DNA of 64,000 nt from assembly GCA_021186555.1 (NCBI GenBank), contig JAJKFL010000011.1:3540501-3604500 (forward strand), written 5' to 3'. Below, one piece after another: positions 11,131-21,632 of this stretch; the first letter of the stretch is position 1, and every line of letters starts with the position of its first letter. The DNA comes from Reticulitermes speratus. Its lineage: Eukaryota > Arthropoda > Insecta > Blattodea > Rhinotermitidae. A program made the position numbers and the translations under genes. The notes beneath the pieces are model-generated. The model saw only the letters and a program-made list of their open reading frames with translations. It was not told the DNA's origin and made no database searches.

Positions 11131-11210
11131 GAATATGCAAGTAGCACATATCTCCGGAGCATTGGCGTCAACCTACGGAAGGAGAACAGACATGGCAAAT
11201 CTACTGGTCA

Positions 11211-11238
11211 CTTTTCGCAATTTTTGCGAACGCGCCTA
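11211..11238. mobile_element. Terminal fragment of the GGCGCGTTCGC MITE
   Basis: CACTTTTCGCAATTTTTGCG followed by AACGCGCC equals the right end of the copy at 49650-50153. The rest of the element is absent. Confidence 0.6.
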
Positions 11239-11659
11239 AAATATGCTGACATGTAGCGGATGCCTGAAGAAACTTGTCGTACACAGAGTTTAAACACAAA
11301 GTTTAGAAGCTTATATGTCCAGATTTATGATCTGTCCGGGAAAATAGGGCCCTCTAACTGTATTATTTATCGTGTATAAATTCATAGGGCGTGCTAATAT
11401 TAACCTGCATGACACAGTTATTCTTATGCTGGGGTGCCAGGTTGAGGTATCATTTCGGCAATGGCCTAGAGGTACTGAGGAGAATCAAGGAAGACGACAC
11501 CCTAGCTGGTGTCCGGCCCCAAGTATAAACCAGCTCTTTCCGTACAGGACGCAGTAATTTTAACTAGTCAGACGTGACTTTCGGTTCAATTAGTCTCGGA
11601 TATTTGGACAGGGATGTACTAGTTCATGCATAAACTCAATAGCAGATTTTATAAATACC
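11239..11659. other. Unassigned stretch
   Basis: No gene or repeat recognised. Confidence 0.4.
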
Positions 11660-11990
11660 GTTTCAAATGTTTTATTTTCCTACAATTTACAGTATAGAGT
11701 CTGAGAGAAATATCGTACATACAACAAAAAGAAGGAAGGCTAACTTGTTTGGTCACATCTTGCGTAGGAACTGCCTTCTGAAACACGTGATTGAAGGAAA
11801 GATAGAAGGAAGAAGTGAGGGGAAGAAGAGGACGAAGACGTAAGCATCTACTAGATGATCTTACGGTAACTAGAGGATACTGGAAATTGAAAGAGGATGC
11901 ACTAGATCGCACTTTGAGGAGAACTCGCTGTGGAAGAGGCTATGGGCCTGACGTAAGGCAGACTACGGAATGAATGAATGAAAAATGAAA
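11660..11990 (+). pseudogene. Second LINE family, 3' end with (GAAT)n tail
   Basis: The plus strand encodes a decayed LINE reverse transcriptase C-terminus: a 'LFGHILRRNCLLKHVIEGKI' peptide, then a lysine/arginine-rich stretch and 'TRGYWKLKEDALDRT' then 'GYGPDVRQ'. A (GAAT)n tail near 11971-11983 follows. It differs from LINE-G in sequence and tail. Fragments recur at 13715-13795 and 40190-40270. Confidence 0.75.
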
Positions 11991-12538
11991 AATTTAGAAA
12001 ACCTTGACCGATAGAAAAACTGGAACATAAGCGAGTTTTGATTTTTTCTTGAAGGGGTGTAGCTCAGGATTCAGTTTCTTCTGGGGAATGACGCTGCGTC
12101 ATTAGGTAATCGAATCTCGACGTTTCGACGTAACGTAATATTCCCTTCTTCAAGACTTGACGTAGCATCATGTCCCAGAAGAATCTTCCAACTAGGACAC
12201 AGGGCCCGCTGAAGGAGGGCTATGTAGTTGGTGACAATAAAATCGATAATTATCGATATATCTCAATGTGTTATGAGAGGGATTGTGCGGGGTTAATTTG
12301 AGTCGACACTTACAATTACTGAGAAACGAGTAGAGGGTGGTGTAATGCGACATTGTTGGTGGCAGAGCTTGCAGGGTGTTGCTGTGGGACCGCCATCGTG
12401 GGCAAATTAAATATCCTACACCACCATTGCCGTCTCATCGTACTGCCAGCTAACCTCTGTTCCACACAACCTTACATCCTGTCTAGACAAGACCTCAATG
12501 TCACATAAGAGGCGTGCTTTATGGACTTTTGAATGCCT
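11991..12538. other. Unassigned stretch with a possible ACGTTTCGA foldback arm
   Basis: At about 12100-12170 a 'CGACGTTTCGACG' word followed by TTCCCTTCTTCAAGACTTGA resembles one arm of the ACGTTTCGG foldback family. The remainder is unassigned. Confidence 0.4.
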
Positions 12539-13132
12539 AATCCAATACCGAGCCGATCTCAGTGGCCGTGCGGTCTAAGGCGTGAGTCTTTGGCCGCTCG
12601 CTTACTAGGATTGTGGGTTCGAATCCCACCGGGGGCATGGATGTTTGTGTTGTGTTGTAAGGACGGTTGTGGACCGTAAGTGACATGAAAGGACGAAAAA
12701 AGGATTACTACAGAACACAAATGGATCAAAGGGGAAAACCCAGGAATTAGAAAAAAAAAAAAAAAAATTCCCACCGGGGGCATGGATGTTTGTGTTGTGT
12801 TGTGTTGTAAAAAGACGGTTGTGGACCGTAAGTGACATGAAAGGACGAAAAAGGGATTACTACAGAACACAAATGGATCAAAGAGGAAAACCCAGGAATT
12901 AGTTAAAAAAAAAAAAAAAAAAAAAAAACGTCGGGGGCATGGATGTCTGTCTCTTGTGAGTGTTGTGTGATGTCAGGTAGAGGTCTCTGCGACTGGCTGA
13001 TCACTCGTCCAGAGGAGTCCTACCGACTGTGGTGTGTCTAAAAAAAAAGTTTGATCACGAAACCTCGACAATTGAGGAGGCCTAGGCCCCTTGGAGGCTG
13101 TCGAGCCATAGAAAAAAAAAATCCAATACCGA
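12539..13132 (+). mobile_element. Composite SINE-B chain with 13-bp duplication
   Basis: A SINE-B head (tRNA-like, B box GGGTTCGAATCCC) starts at 12552. It is followed by a body that is not the normal SINE-B body, a poly-A, and a second partial copy of that body starting again at TTCCCACCGGGGGCATGGAT (12769). Another poly-A follows, and then the normal SINE-B 3' body (from GGGGGCATGGATGTCTGTCT, about 12933) to a final poly-A. The whole chain is bracketed by one direct repeat AATCCAATACCGA (12539-12551 and 13120-13132). It therefore inserted as a single unit. Confidence 0.8.
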
Positions 13133-13351
13133 TCGAGAGATTTTGCGTACTTTTCTCAGCCCATTAAGGTTAATGCAGGCGTGTGAAGTAAGTTAGGATC
13201 ACTTCTGCATTTTTTGTCAATCACTTTTGACTTTTCATTATATAAACTGTCCAATTTGATGAACAAATGAAAGAATAATGTGAATATTCTTACAATTTAA
13301 TACATCAATCAAAATAGGCGCTTAATAAAGTACTTTCAAGAACAGGTATAA

Positions 13352-13396
13352 AACTCCTACATGTTTCGGCACCGGGGGTGTCATCATCAGGGAGTT
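13352..13396 (-). ncRNA. Hammerhead-like ribozyme, left arm of HH-IR2
   Basis: On the minus strand: stem I AACUCC/GGAGUU (6 bp), CUGAUGA, extra U, stem II GACACC/GGUGCC (one A-C mismatch) with a short loop, GAAA, self-complementary ACAUGU, H17 = A. The core is fully canonical. One of the best sites in the window. Confidence 0.7.
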
Positions 13397-13571
13397 ATTC
13401 AGAACAAAGGGTTACAATCGCAACACGCTAATCTAGGTATTGTGTCGCCCTTATTGGAATGAATAAAATATTAACTTTGTGTATTTTAGAATTGTAATAT
13501 TTTAATAATTCCAATAAGGGCGAAACAATACCTAGATTAGCGTTTTGGGCTTGTACTTCTTTGTTCTGAAT

Positions 13572-13616
13572 AACTCCTTGACGATGGCACCCCTGTGCCG
13601 AAACATGTAGAAGTTC
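13572..13616 (+). ncRNA. Hammerhead-like ribozyme, right arm of HH-IR2, C3 mutated
   Basis: Same layout as the left arm, but the first core base is U (UUGACGA). Stem II GGCAC/GUGCC and GAAA-ACAUGU are intact; stem I has one mismatch. Since C3 pairs with G8 in the active fold, this arm is probably inactive. Confidence 0.5.
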
Positions 13617-13714
13617 TATACTTGTTCTTGAATGTGTTTTAGAAAGAATATTGTAAAGTTTTTGGCTATCACAATATTTAATTTCCGTAGGTGTTTAACT
13701 CTTTTAACCCTTTA

Positions 13715-13797
13715 TAGACCCGTGGTTACCTCGTTTTGGAAGACGCTATGGACCTGTCGCAATACAGATTACGTAATGAATGAATGAATGAAGTGAA
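13715..13797 (+). mobile_element. Fragment of the (GAAT)n LINE family
   Basis: TGGAAGACGCTATGGACCTG then GAATGAATGAATGAA matches the extreme 3' end of the LINE at 11930-11985. Confidence 0.6.
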
Positions 13798-13849
13798 TAG
13801 TTACTCAGTGTGCCACCAGGTGTAACACTAAGCAGTTCTGCAGTCTGCT

Positions 13850-13965
13850 CACTGAATGCATTTGTGTTTTTGTGTGGATCTCAGAAAGAAATGCGTCTTT
13901 TTTCTGTATGCAGCTTTTAAGCATCCTACTTATAACCAATATGGCGTGTGTTTACTGTGCGGTAC
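13850..13965 (-). repeat. Copy of the 114-bp repeat seen at 19484
   Basis: Words GTGTGGATCTCAGA, TATAACCAATATGG and GTTTACTGTGCGGTACG are the reverse-complement counterparts of those in 19484-19711. Diverged. Confidence 0.5.
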
Positions 13966-13994
13966 GAGCTATATCTTTAAACATATTTCATGTT

Positions 13995-14290
13995 ATTATT
14001 TTTTTTTGTGAAGAAGGGCCCCGCAGCAGAAGCTACGGACGCACCGCAGTCTTGAGGCTTCTTGTGCAACCCTGTGATGAAGATGAAAAAAAAATACTTT
14101 TTTTTTTTTCATTTTTCCAAGTAATAGATCACTGGTGGAGTGAAATTGACAGGGGAAAACCGAAGTACTGGGGGGAAAAACCTGTCCCTGTGCCACTTTG
14201 TCCACCACAAATCCCACATGGACTAACCCGGGATTGAACCCGGGCCTCCGCTGTGATAGGCCGGCGACTATCATGTTACGGCCAGGTTAT
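13995..14290 (-). mobile_element. SINE-E
   Basis: The tRNA-like head is on the right, read on the minus strand (B-box-like GGGTTCAATCCCGGGTTAG, then the A-box side truncated). The body GACAGGGGAAAACCGAAGTA and the left part GGGCCCCGCAGCAGAAGCTA match the copy at 39275-39560. A poly-T/poly-A tract interrupts the centre. Confidence 0.75.
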
Positions 14291-14624
14291 TCTTAGTCTA
14301 TAAAGGGTTAAACTATTACGATTCTAGACCAAATTAAATTTTTCTTGCGTACTTGATTTTGGTTTTTGTCTCAGTACTTCACCCATTTTTCACGAAGTCT
14401 GTTATATAATACTGGTTCGTCATAATAAAAGAATAATGTACATGGAATGAAACGGAAAAAAAAATGATATCTAAAACATCTATGTGCAAAATATTGTGTA
14501 TTGCATATATGTATCAGTAAACACAACTGGACATGTATACGACGCTTCATATCCACTTATATCTGTAACGCTTTGCAACTCAGACTTGTACTATGTGTAA
14601 AAAGAGCAGCTAAGTTCAATGAGA
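14291..14624. other. Unassigned stretch
   Basis: AT-rich; nothing recognised. Confidence 0.4.
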
Positions 14625-14909
14625 TAAAGCAATCCCATACAGGCCTAGGAAGGCCCTTAGGGCTCCAGGAGGTCGAGGCTCCCAGGTTTTTAGACAATCG
14701 GCACATGAAGGTGGTAAGGTCGTCAGCCCTACGCACCGGCCACCTTTACCCCCCAGGAAAGATTCCTGGTACTCATTTCTGTTAGAGGCTGAGTCGACCC
14801 CAGGGCCATAGTGCGACTGAAACGATTATGTCAGTGAAAAATTCCAGTGACACCATCGGGAATCGAACCCGCGACGTTCCGGATTGTAGCGCAGTGAAGT
14901 TCAGTGAGG
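14612..14909 (-). mobile_element. SINE-D copy 1 with imperfect target duplication
   Basis: The minus-strand tRNA head contains the B box CGGGTTCGATTCCCG (near 14855-14870). The body has GCACATGAAGGTGGTAAGG and TACCCCCCAGGAAAG. The 5' end of the head is missing. AAGTTCAATGAGA (14612) and AAGTTCAGTGAGG (14897) look like a target duplication that has since gained two changes. Confidence 0.75.
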
Positions 14910-15110
14910 TACCTGACAGTAAAATAGCAGAGACCGCATTTACAAAATAAGTAATATATGCATCACTTGTGTTCGAAAAACATTGTGCTGAGTATCAAAT
15001 TGTGTACCGTGAGCTGTCATTAATGGCTGTAACATAATATTACACGTGTCCCGTGCTGTTGTTTTACATATGTAAGTTTTTATTACGAACCACTGCACAA
15101 TAACTTTATA

Positions 15111-15160
15111 CACTATTACAGGTTTCGGCTGACTATCTCGGCCATCATCAGGAAATCATC
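15111..15160 (-). ncRNA. Hammerhead-like ribozyme, left arm of HH-IR3
   Basis: On the minus strand: CUGAUGA (15145-15151), extra U, stem II GGC/GCC with an 11-nt loop, GAAA, then CCUGUA. The proximal part of stem I is poor. A distal ACUAU/AUAGU pairing is possible, with a large internal loop. Confidence 0.5.
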
Positions 15161-15364
15161 TTCCATAGTCATAAGCAGCGTATAGCGTGTCACTGAATGG
15201 TAAAATGCACATTTGTCACAGCCGTAGTCACTGATTTTATAGTTTAAATTACATATATCTGTGTACTGTGTCAAAACACAGCACAAAGTACCGAGATATT
15301 GCTTAAGAATTAAACACCGCATGCCACAGCCTGAGGTCTCCACTCTACAAAAACCGAAAGTGTT

Positions 15365-15840
15365 TGAGAGACAGATGTTTGGAGACAGATGTTTGAGAGA
15401 CAGATGTTTGGAGACATGTTTGAGAGACAGATGTTTGAGATACAGATGTTTGGATGTTCGAGAGACAGATGTTTGAGAGACATATATTTGGAGACAGATG
15501 TTTGGAGACATGTTTGTAGACATGTTTGGAGACAGATGTTTGAGAGACAGATGTTTGGAGACAGATGTTTGAGATACAGATGTTTGGATGTTCGAGAGAC
15601 AGATGTTTGAGAGACATATATTTGGAGACAGATGTTTGGAGACATGTTTGTAGACAGATGTTTGAGAGACAGATGTTCGGAGACAGATGTTCGAGAGACA
15701 GATGTTTGGAGACAGATGTTTGAGATGCAGATGTTTGGATGTTCGAGAGACAGATGTTTGAGAGACATATTTGGAGACAGATGTTTGAAGACATATGTTT
15801 GTAGACAGATGTTTGGAGACAGATGTTTGAGAGACAGATT
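15365..15840. repeat. Minisatellite of 12-14 bp units with higher-order pattern
   Basis: Units are variants of GAGACAGATGTTT (alternating GGAGACAGATGTTT and GAGAGACAGATGTTT, some shortened to GGAGACATGTTT). A longer block, GAGATACAGATGTTTGGATG followed by TTCGAGAGACAG, recurs near 15437, 15570 and 15721. This shows higher-order duplication of about 133-151 bp. It lies wholly inside the loop of HH-IR3 and opens artefactual ORFs on both strands. Confidence 0.9.
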
Positions 15841-15970
15841 TTATACAGATTTTATATCTTAAATGTTATGTAATAACATACTGTACTTTGTCGTATGTAA
15901 TTTAAACTATAAAACCAGTGATTACCGCTGTGATAAATATGACACGATGTACACTGCTTATGTCTATGGA

Positions 15971-16010
15971 GGATGATGATGGCAGAGATAGCCGAAACAT
16001 GTAGGAGTGT
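15971..16010 (+). ncRNA. Hammerhead-like remnant, right arm of HH-IR3
   Basis: Stem II GGC..GCC, GAAA and ACAUGUAGGAG are preserved. A small deletion removed the CU of the CUGAUGA core (GGATGATGATGGC remains). Probably dead. Confidence 0.4.
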
Positions 16011-16052
16011 ATAAACTTATTGTGCTGTGGTTGGTAATAAAAACGTATATAT

Positions 16053-16774
16053 CATTAATGGCTTTTACTTCATATCCTACCCTTTTATAAAAAATAGGGG
16101 TGGGGATGATTTTTCGCAAGTTTGTCTGCTGTATTGTAACCGAAACAAAACTGCTGGTTTTATCAGTAATCTTTCTTTAATTGCTATAGTTTTACTGACA
16201 ACTTGTGGGCCTCCTTGTAGAAAATTGCTTCGCCGCTATTAATGCGATTGTAAAATTATGTCATTCAAATTCTTAGAGTGTTTGGGAAATTTTAAAAGTT
16301 ATGTGGGTTTACGTGATGCTGATTTTCTTCCTTTTTTTGGGGGGGGGGGGGATGGGGGCCTATGTCTACAACTTTTCGATTCTGTTTCAGACAGGCTTCT
16401 CACGAATAAACCCTTAGGCTTACTATATAAAATTCTGTTCACATTTCTCATTTACCTTAACGCTTGTTACGAGTTTTGCCCATGTCATCCTTCTTAATTG
16501 AATCACCTTAACGATATTTGGCGATTAGTTTATATTCTGCACTTCCTTATTAGTGCTGTACAATCTCCTTCAGTCTCTGTTCCTGTCTGTATTTACAGCT
16601 AAACAAGACTAAAATTCGTGAAGGCGAGTTCCACACATAATTACGTCTTTTACACATTTTCCATTTGTAAACTCCTATTTGGGATACACGGTAACACTTG
16701 TCAGTTATGCTTAACAGCTCTAAGTAAAAGTAGAGATGTTCTTGTTCAAACTGTGGTGGCCAATAGGGGGAGTG
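16053..16774. other. Unassigned stretch with poly-G tract
   Basis: A G-run of about 14 is at 16338-16351. No gene or repeat family recognised. Confidence 0.45.
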
Positions 16775-16995
16775 CAAGTCTAGCTCCACTCATTCTTATC
16801 CTCGGCACTAGATTGAGATGAGTAGTCTACTTCACGCCTCGGCCGCTTTACCTCTGGGAAAGAACTCAGGTACCCATTGAACAGGATGGTGGGCGGGCCC
16901 CATAGCCTCTCTGGACGGTTTTGGAGAAGAGAAAAATCCCTTGCCCCTACTGGGATTCGAACCCCGGACCGTCCAGACGGTAGCGAACCATTGTA
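16775..16995 (-). mobile_element. SINE-C
   Basis: The tRNA-like head is on the right (minus-strand CGGGGTTCGAATCCCAGTAG). The body includes CTCTCTGGACGGTTTTGG, CCATTGAACAGGATGGTGGG, CGCCTCGGCCGCTTTACC and CCTCGGCACTAGATTG, in the family order. The end of the head is truncated. Confidence 0.8.
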
Positions 16996-18332
16996 AGCAT
17001 GGATTTATTTATTCTCAATATTATGAGTTAGTGTAAGGACTTGCTAATTCACTAATTTGAATAGTTTTATAAAATGGAGTTATAGCCTAACTCGGTAAGA
17101 TGCTACGTGTGCCAAAACCTTCAAATTCGAATTCTTTTACAAGGCCTTCTGCTTTTTTTTTATTTCACGCTGACAGCCAGGAATATGGTTAAGTGGTCAA
17201 GTTTGGACAACCCTCTTCGTTCTGTTTAATCAACACTTGTATTGCGTCCTGCAAACATATGACGTTCAGACAGTGATGTTTTCCGATCTGTACAGAGCGG
17301 ACTGAGCAGTTTTTATATTCTAAGATACTGTGTTTACATACATAAAAGTTTTATCTCTTTTTAAAGGGCGAATATCCCAATATCAGGGTTTCAAGATCAG
17401 TTGATTTATCACGTATTTTTCTTATCTTATTTATTTTTTACATTTAAGTCTTTTCAAGTTAATCAATATGTCTCAACAGGTGGTTAGGTAAACGCTCTGA
17501 ATGAACCTAAGTTCGTATTTAAAAATTGCACAGATGGGGCCTACCTTAGAAGGACATTTCTTTCTTGGATCAAATATTAGTTTAAAACGTTCATTTAAAC
17601 AAGTTAGAATATATAAGCGTGAAAATATCTTATTCAATATGGTTCCATCCCTATTCTCTACAATTTTGGTGTTCTGTATCTTGCTCTGCTTTCCTGTTAT
17701 TCACCTTCCGTGGCCTGAGGTGCTGTCTTTGTTCCGAATTTTCCAATTTTTTGACACAACTTCTACCCGTCGTGCATTGCTGTCACTTTGGACCAATATG
17801 CCTGTTAGAAAATAAAATTACACCGTGTATCCCTTCGAATTTCGTGTGCCAAAAACAGAAAAATGGTAGTTCAGATTCTGTTTTCATATCCTAGTAATGG
17901 CGCTACAATCGAGCATGATGAACGCTGCATATCGAATATTTGCGCTCATGTTATGATAAGGGGGAACACAATATTTGAGGCATGGTTTCGAACCCTGTGT
18001 CCATTTAATAGAACAGGTGTGCAAACACGTGTGCTCCATGCGGTTTGGCTCTGAAAATGGTTGTTACAATTATCCGATCTCGAGGATATTTAAAATACCA
18101 AAAATAAATAAAATAAAATAATTTCGTCAGATTCTAGATCCGTTTAGTATTTCTCGACTCCTTAGACGGACGGACGGACAGATAGAACAACGTAAGGGTA
18201 GCTGCGCATGGAAGTGAATGCGTCTAAGACCATATTTCTCTTGTCAATGAGCCAGGGTCAAACCTTGTCCCTTGTGTTCATTGTGTAATATTTTTATGGG
18301 AAATAATTGGATATTGGTGTTATGGCAGTATC
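16996..18332. other. Unassigned stretch
   Basis: No repeat or gene is recognised. The 104- and 91-codon frames at 17501-17894 overlap each other and carry no domain I can name. Confidence 0.4.
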
Positions 18333-18530
18333 TGGGAGCCGGGGTAGCTCGGTCACTATAGTGACTAGGCTACGAGTTGGTAGGTTCAAGACATGCAGCC
18401 TGTTTGTATTTCGGAACGTCCAGAAGGCTCTGGGGTCCACCCAGCCTCTTATTCGGTGAATACTGACGGCGATGTCCCCGGGAATAAAGCGGCCTGAGCC
18501 TGAAGTAGACTATAGCCCCAACTAGTTTTG
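18333..18530 (+). mobile_element. SINE-C, 3'-truncated
   Basis: The head GCCGGGGTAGCTCGGTCACT, the body (CCAGAAGGCTCTGGGGTCCA, CCCCGGGAATAAAGCGGCC) and then an abrupt end at a small hairpin. Confidence 0.75.
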
Positions 18531-18579
18531 AGGTACATGAGGCAGTGGAGTTATACATCCACTGCTTCATGTACCTCAT
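18531..18579. repeat. Small hairpin, 20-bp arms
   Basis: GAGGTACATGAGGCAGTGGA is mirrored by TCCACTGCTTCATGTACCTC with one mismatch and an 8-nt loop. It abuts the truncated SINE-C. Confidence 0.75.
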
Positions 18580-19204
18580 GTCGTGCACACAGGAACAAAT
18601 GCACTTTTTTTACGTCAGGATCTTTCCTCAAAGTATGTTCTTTTCTTCTTCTTCTGCTTCTTATTCATTCCTGTTATTACTGTTATTATTATCGTCGTCG
18701 TTAGTTCGAGGGACAGTGGCATTTTCGGCTAGGATTGTAGGCTATTTCGCTTGTTGACATGTTTCACCATTCTAATGACCCATCACTTGATGTACGTCTT
18801 TTTACTTCTGTCGTGTTTACAGACGCATATTCTGTAAGTTTCGGTTTTTTACGTTTTACCTTCTTTTTTTTGTGTGCTGTTGGTAGTTGTTATTGTATTT
18901 TACTCTGTTATGTATTTTGTACGTTGTTTTGAAACTTACAGCACTCTAATATGACTTACAACACTGTCAAACCCTAAATAAATAAATAAGTAACACATAG
19001 ACCGCCTTGCTTGCCTCTTTTGAAACACTTACATGAACATATTAAAATTAATTATGCCTGTTCTTGATTAGTTTAATATATGGGGTATTTATAAGTTAAT
19101 TAACTATTTTTATTTCCTGCACCTGTAACTGCCTAAGGCAAGATTGACAGAAACCAACTGTATTCAGTTTAGCCCTTCAAAGACTGAGTAAAAGTAGGCT
19201 TACA
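18580..19204. other. Unassigned stretch
   Basis: T-rich, low-complexity pyrimidine stretches near 18640-18700; no gene recognised. Confidence 0.4.
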
Positions 19205-19445
19205 TTCATATCCAATGCTTCCCGATTTCCGAGCATGTGTTTTTTTTTTTGTAGAAGGTTCTTAGGCTTCGCACTTTTGTCTTTCTGATAAGAGCAACAT
19301 GTATTGAAGATAAACATTTACGAATTGTGGAATTATACTGACAAAAGACAACCGAAGTGCTTGGAGAAAGGCCTGTCCCATTACCACTTTGCCCACCAAA
19401 AATCACACATGGACTCACCTGTATTTGAATTCTAGCCTCCGCTGT
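19205..19445 (-). mobile_element. SINE-E, diverged
   Basis: GACAAAAGACAACCGAAGTG, CCTGTCCCATTACCACTTTG and CACACATGGACTCACC match the SINE-E body. The head is degraded. Confidence 0.6.
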
Positions 19446-19483
19446 ATGAAGATCGAGATTTATCTGAATTATATATAAAAATC

Positions 19484-19711
19484 CAGTCCGTACCGCGCAG
19501 TAAACACATTCCATCTCAGTTATAATAACCAATCAGTTAATGGTGTATACGGCAATAATCGCTGTTTGTTCTGAGATCCACACAAAACACATAAATACAG
19601 TCCGTACCGCGCAGTAAACACACTCCATCTCAGTTATAATAACCAATCAGTTAATGGTGTATACGGCAATAATCGCTGTTTGTTCTGAGATCCATACAAA
19701 ACACATAAATA
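19484..19711. repeat. Tandem duplication of a 114-bp unit
   Basis: Two head-to-tail units start at CAGTCCGTACCGCGCAGTAA (19484 and 19598). They are almost identical (CACATTCC against CACACTCC, CACACAAAA against CATACAAAA). An inverted, diverged relative is at 13850. Confidence 0.9.
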
Positions 19712-20585
19712 CACTGTGTGGGCAGAACGTAGAATTTGTGAATGTTAAACGTGGTGGTGAATGGCTTTAAAGAGTTTATGTATGTCTCAGAACACCTTGA
19801 GAAGACCATTTAAGGTCTACGGTACTATGCCGGGTTTGGATGTGTTATTATTTTTATGTATTTAGGCACACCCATTCACTTAGTGTGAATAATGCTTGAG
19901 AAAAGTATTTAACATGTTTCAAGTTGTATATAGGCCTGTATGCCTATACACACATATATATATATATACATATACATACATACATACAAAAGAGTCCCAT
20001 CTGGCCACCGCATAAAATTAATTGTCCACCCTTACAGTAGAGTCAGTTTGTTTACCAATAAGGTCTGCTTTCAAGTTGTGTGTTCTCAAGTCTAGAATAG
20101 CAGGTTATGAGGGTGGGGCACAGAAAAGGGTCTGGTTTTCAACTAGGCGCGAACATTTGGGGGGGGGGGGGGTGAGATGGGGTAAGCGGGTGACGAGTGA
20201 TGTTATCTAGGGATCCCTGTGTGAACACATTGTGCATACGAACCAACCGCTGCAGATGTGGCGTGAACAATGGGGTGGGGGGCTCAACAATGGCGAGGGG
20301 CGGACCCTCCCAGGGCTTTTGTCACCTTACTACGCATGCGTAACGTAACGTTCACCTCCCCACCACGTACCAAACCACCCTTATATTGCATAATACAAGC
20401 AACCGACACCCACCCCTATCAGCACTTTTTATCCCTCCAAATAAGGCCTTCTATCTATCGCTCCATTTTGTCGTCCATTTTTACGTTCCCATGATCATGC
20501 ATATGAAAGCCCCTTCATTTGTAGCATGCAGCCACGACGCGGAAGTGTAAACACCGTTAAATGTGACCCAAGAAGAGACCAACTG
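19712..20585. other. Unassigned stretch with microsatellite and poly-G
   Basis: (TA)n/(CATA)n near 19950-19988 and a G-run of about 13 at 20159-20172. No gene recognised. Confidence 0.45.
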
Positions 20586-20589
20586 TGGT

Positions 20590-20850
20590 GTCTTAAGTTA
20601 TGCATGATTGTGCTCCTTGCTCTTCTGGGAAGTTACGTAGCGTATGTTGGTAGTTTGTCACGGACGTTTCGGGACAATATACGGTCTCATCTTCCCCCCC
20701 CCTTTAATATGGGAGCGATACGATGTCCCTAAACGCCGGTAATTAATTATTAACGTACATTGCGTAACACCCCAGAAGAGGCAAGACTTCAACTACAACG
20801 CGGCGGAAACCTGAAATCTTATTTGCGAAAGTATTTTAGTTAATGAAGTC
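20590..20850. mobile_element. Foldback repeat, ACGTTTCGG family (copy 3)
   Basis: The left arm (CTTGCTCTTCTGGGAAGTTA, GGACGTTTCGGGACAA, CTCATCTTCC) and right arm (ATGTCCCTAAACGCCGG, CACCCCAGAAGAGGCAAGAC, AACGCGGCGGAAACCTGAAA) form a diverged inverted repeat around a C-rich loop. Confidence 0.7.
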
Positions 20851-20867
20851 TTGTTCCGCCTTTTATG

Positions 20868-20998
20868 CGGACCGGAGATTCAATATGACGTTGACGTGGG
20901 CCATGCCCTGAGCCATGTGCTGAATCCAGTCCACAGCCCATTTCATTAAGGCTAGTTCAATTCCGTATTAATATTATCCCGCTTGCACGCCTTCCAAT
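20868..20998 (-). pseudogene. LINE-G tail fragment, antisense
   Basis: CTGAATCCAGTCCACAGCCC, CATTTCATTAAG and TTAATATTATCCCGCTTGCA correspond to the complement of the LINE-G 3' region (GACTGGATT..AAGAAGTGG..AATATTAA). Highly decayed. Confidence 0.5.
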
Positions 20999-21632
20999 CA
21001 GAAGAGCCCTTATGTTTTCATATGATTGTCTCATCCCACCCCACATTTGTGCTACATATCCATCTCATCTTTCTGGATTTGAGGACACAGTAGACTTACC
21101 AGTTCGTAAACAAACGTCATTTTATGAACTGTAGCATTCTGCACACACACACACGACCATGAAAACAATGGAGTGCAAAGAACAATGTTCAGTGTTTCAT
21201 GCATCTTCAAATAACCTCGCAGATCCACATCAAGATAACCACTGGTCTGATTCAAAGATCGATATTTGTTCCTTCTTGTTCAACAAAACGACTTTTTTTA
21301 GTTGCACTTGTCGATTTTACTAAGATAATTCATATATACTGACTCAAGCTTGGGCGTTAAATTCGGCTGTGTGTTCAATCCCGTTACGAATTACATTGTT
21401 GTAACAATGTACGAACATTTAAGACTTTGTATCTACTCTGCCTAGCTGTAAGGATGAGGTCCTTTGTCTCTGAGCGAAGCAGGATCGCGGAACTTTGCTT
21501 ACAAGTGTTACGCATTTATCTCTAAAATATCAGTTGTCAGGTATTGCTAACCGTGACAATTACAATTACTTTCGTCTGGTAGGCAATGCTATATACTGAA
21601 ATATTCAGTTTAAAGTTCTCATACTTGCTGTT
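20999..21632. other. Unassigned stretch
   Basis: Nothing recognised. Confidence 0.4.

Larger units (their letters stand above)
13327..13640. mobile_element. Hammerhead-bearing inverted repeat HH-IR2
   Basis: Arms of about 148 bp (13327-13474 and about 13490-13640) fold back almost completely, leaving a loop of about 15 bp. Each arm holds a hammerhead-like motif. The arms differ by several substitutions, so it is older than HH-IR1. No ORF. Confidence 0.7.
15066..16052. mobile_element. Hammerhead-bearing inverted repeat HH-IR3 with minisatellite loop
   Basis: The left arm (15066-15256) and right arm (15893-16052) are diverged inverted copies: for example CACTGATTTTATAGTTTAAA against its complement, and ACTTTATACACT against AGTGTATAAACTT. 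The loop holds a ~475-bp minisatellite. A hammerhead-like motif is in each arm, intact in the left and deleted in the right. Confidence 0.7.

Noticed and set aside
13698-14311. Element bounded by TTAACCCTTTATAGA and its complement
   Set aside because: The inverted 15-mers flank unrelated pieces (LINE fragment, 114-bp repeat, SINE-E) and no duplication or extended terminal repeat supports a unit.
15310-15862. 150-codon frames over the GAGACAGATGTTT array
   Set aside because: Repeat-derived frames in several overlapping phases; not genes.
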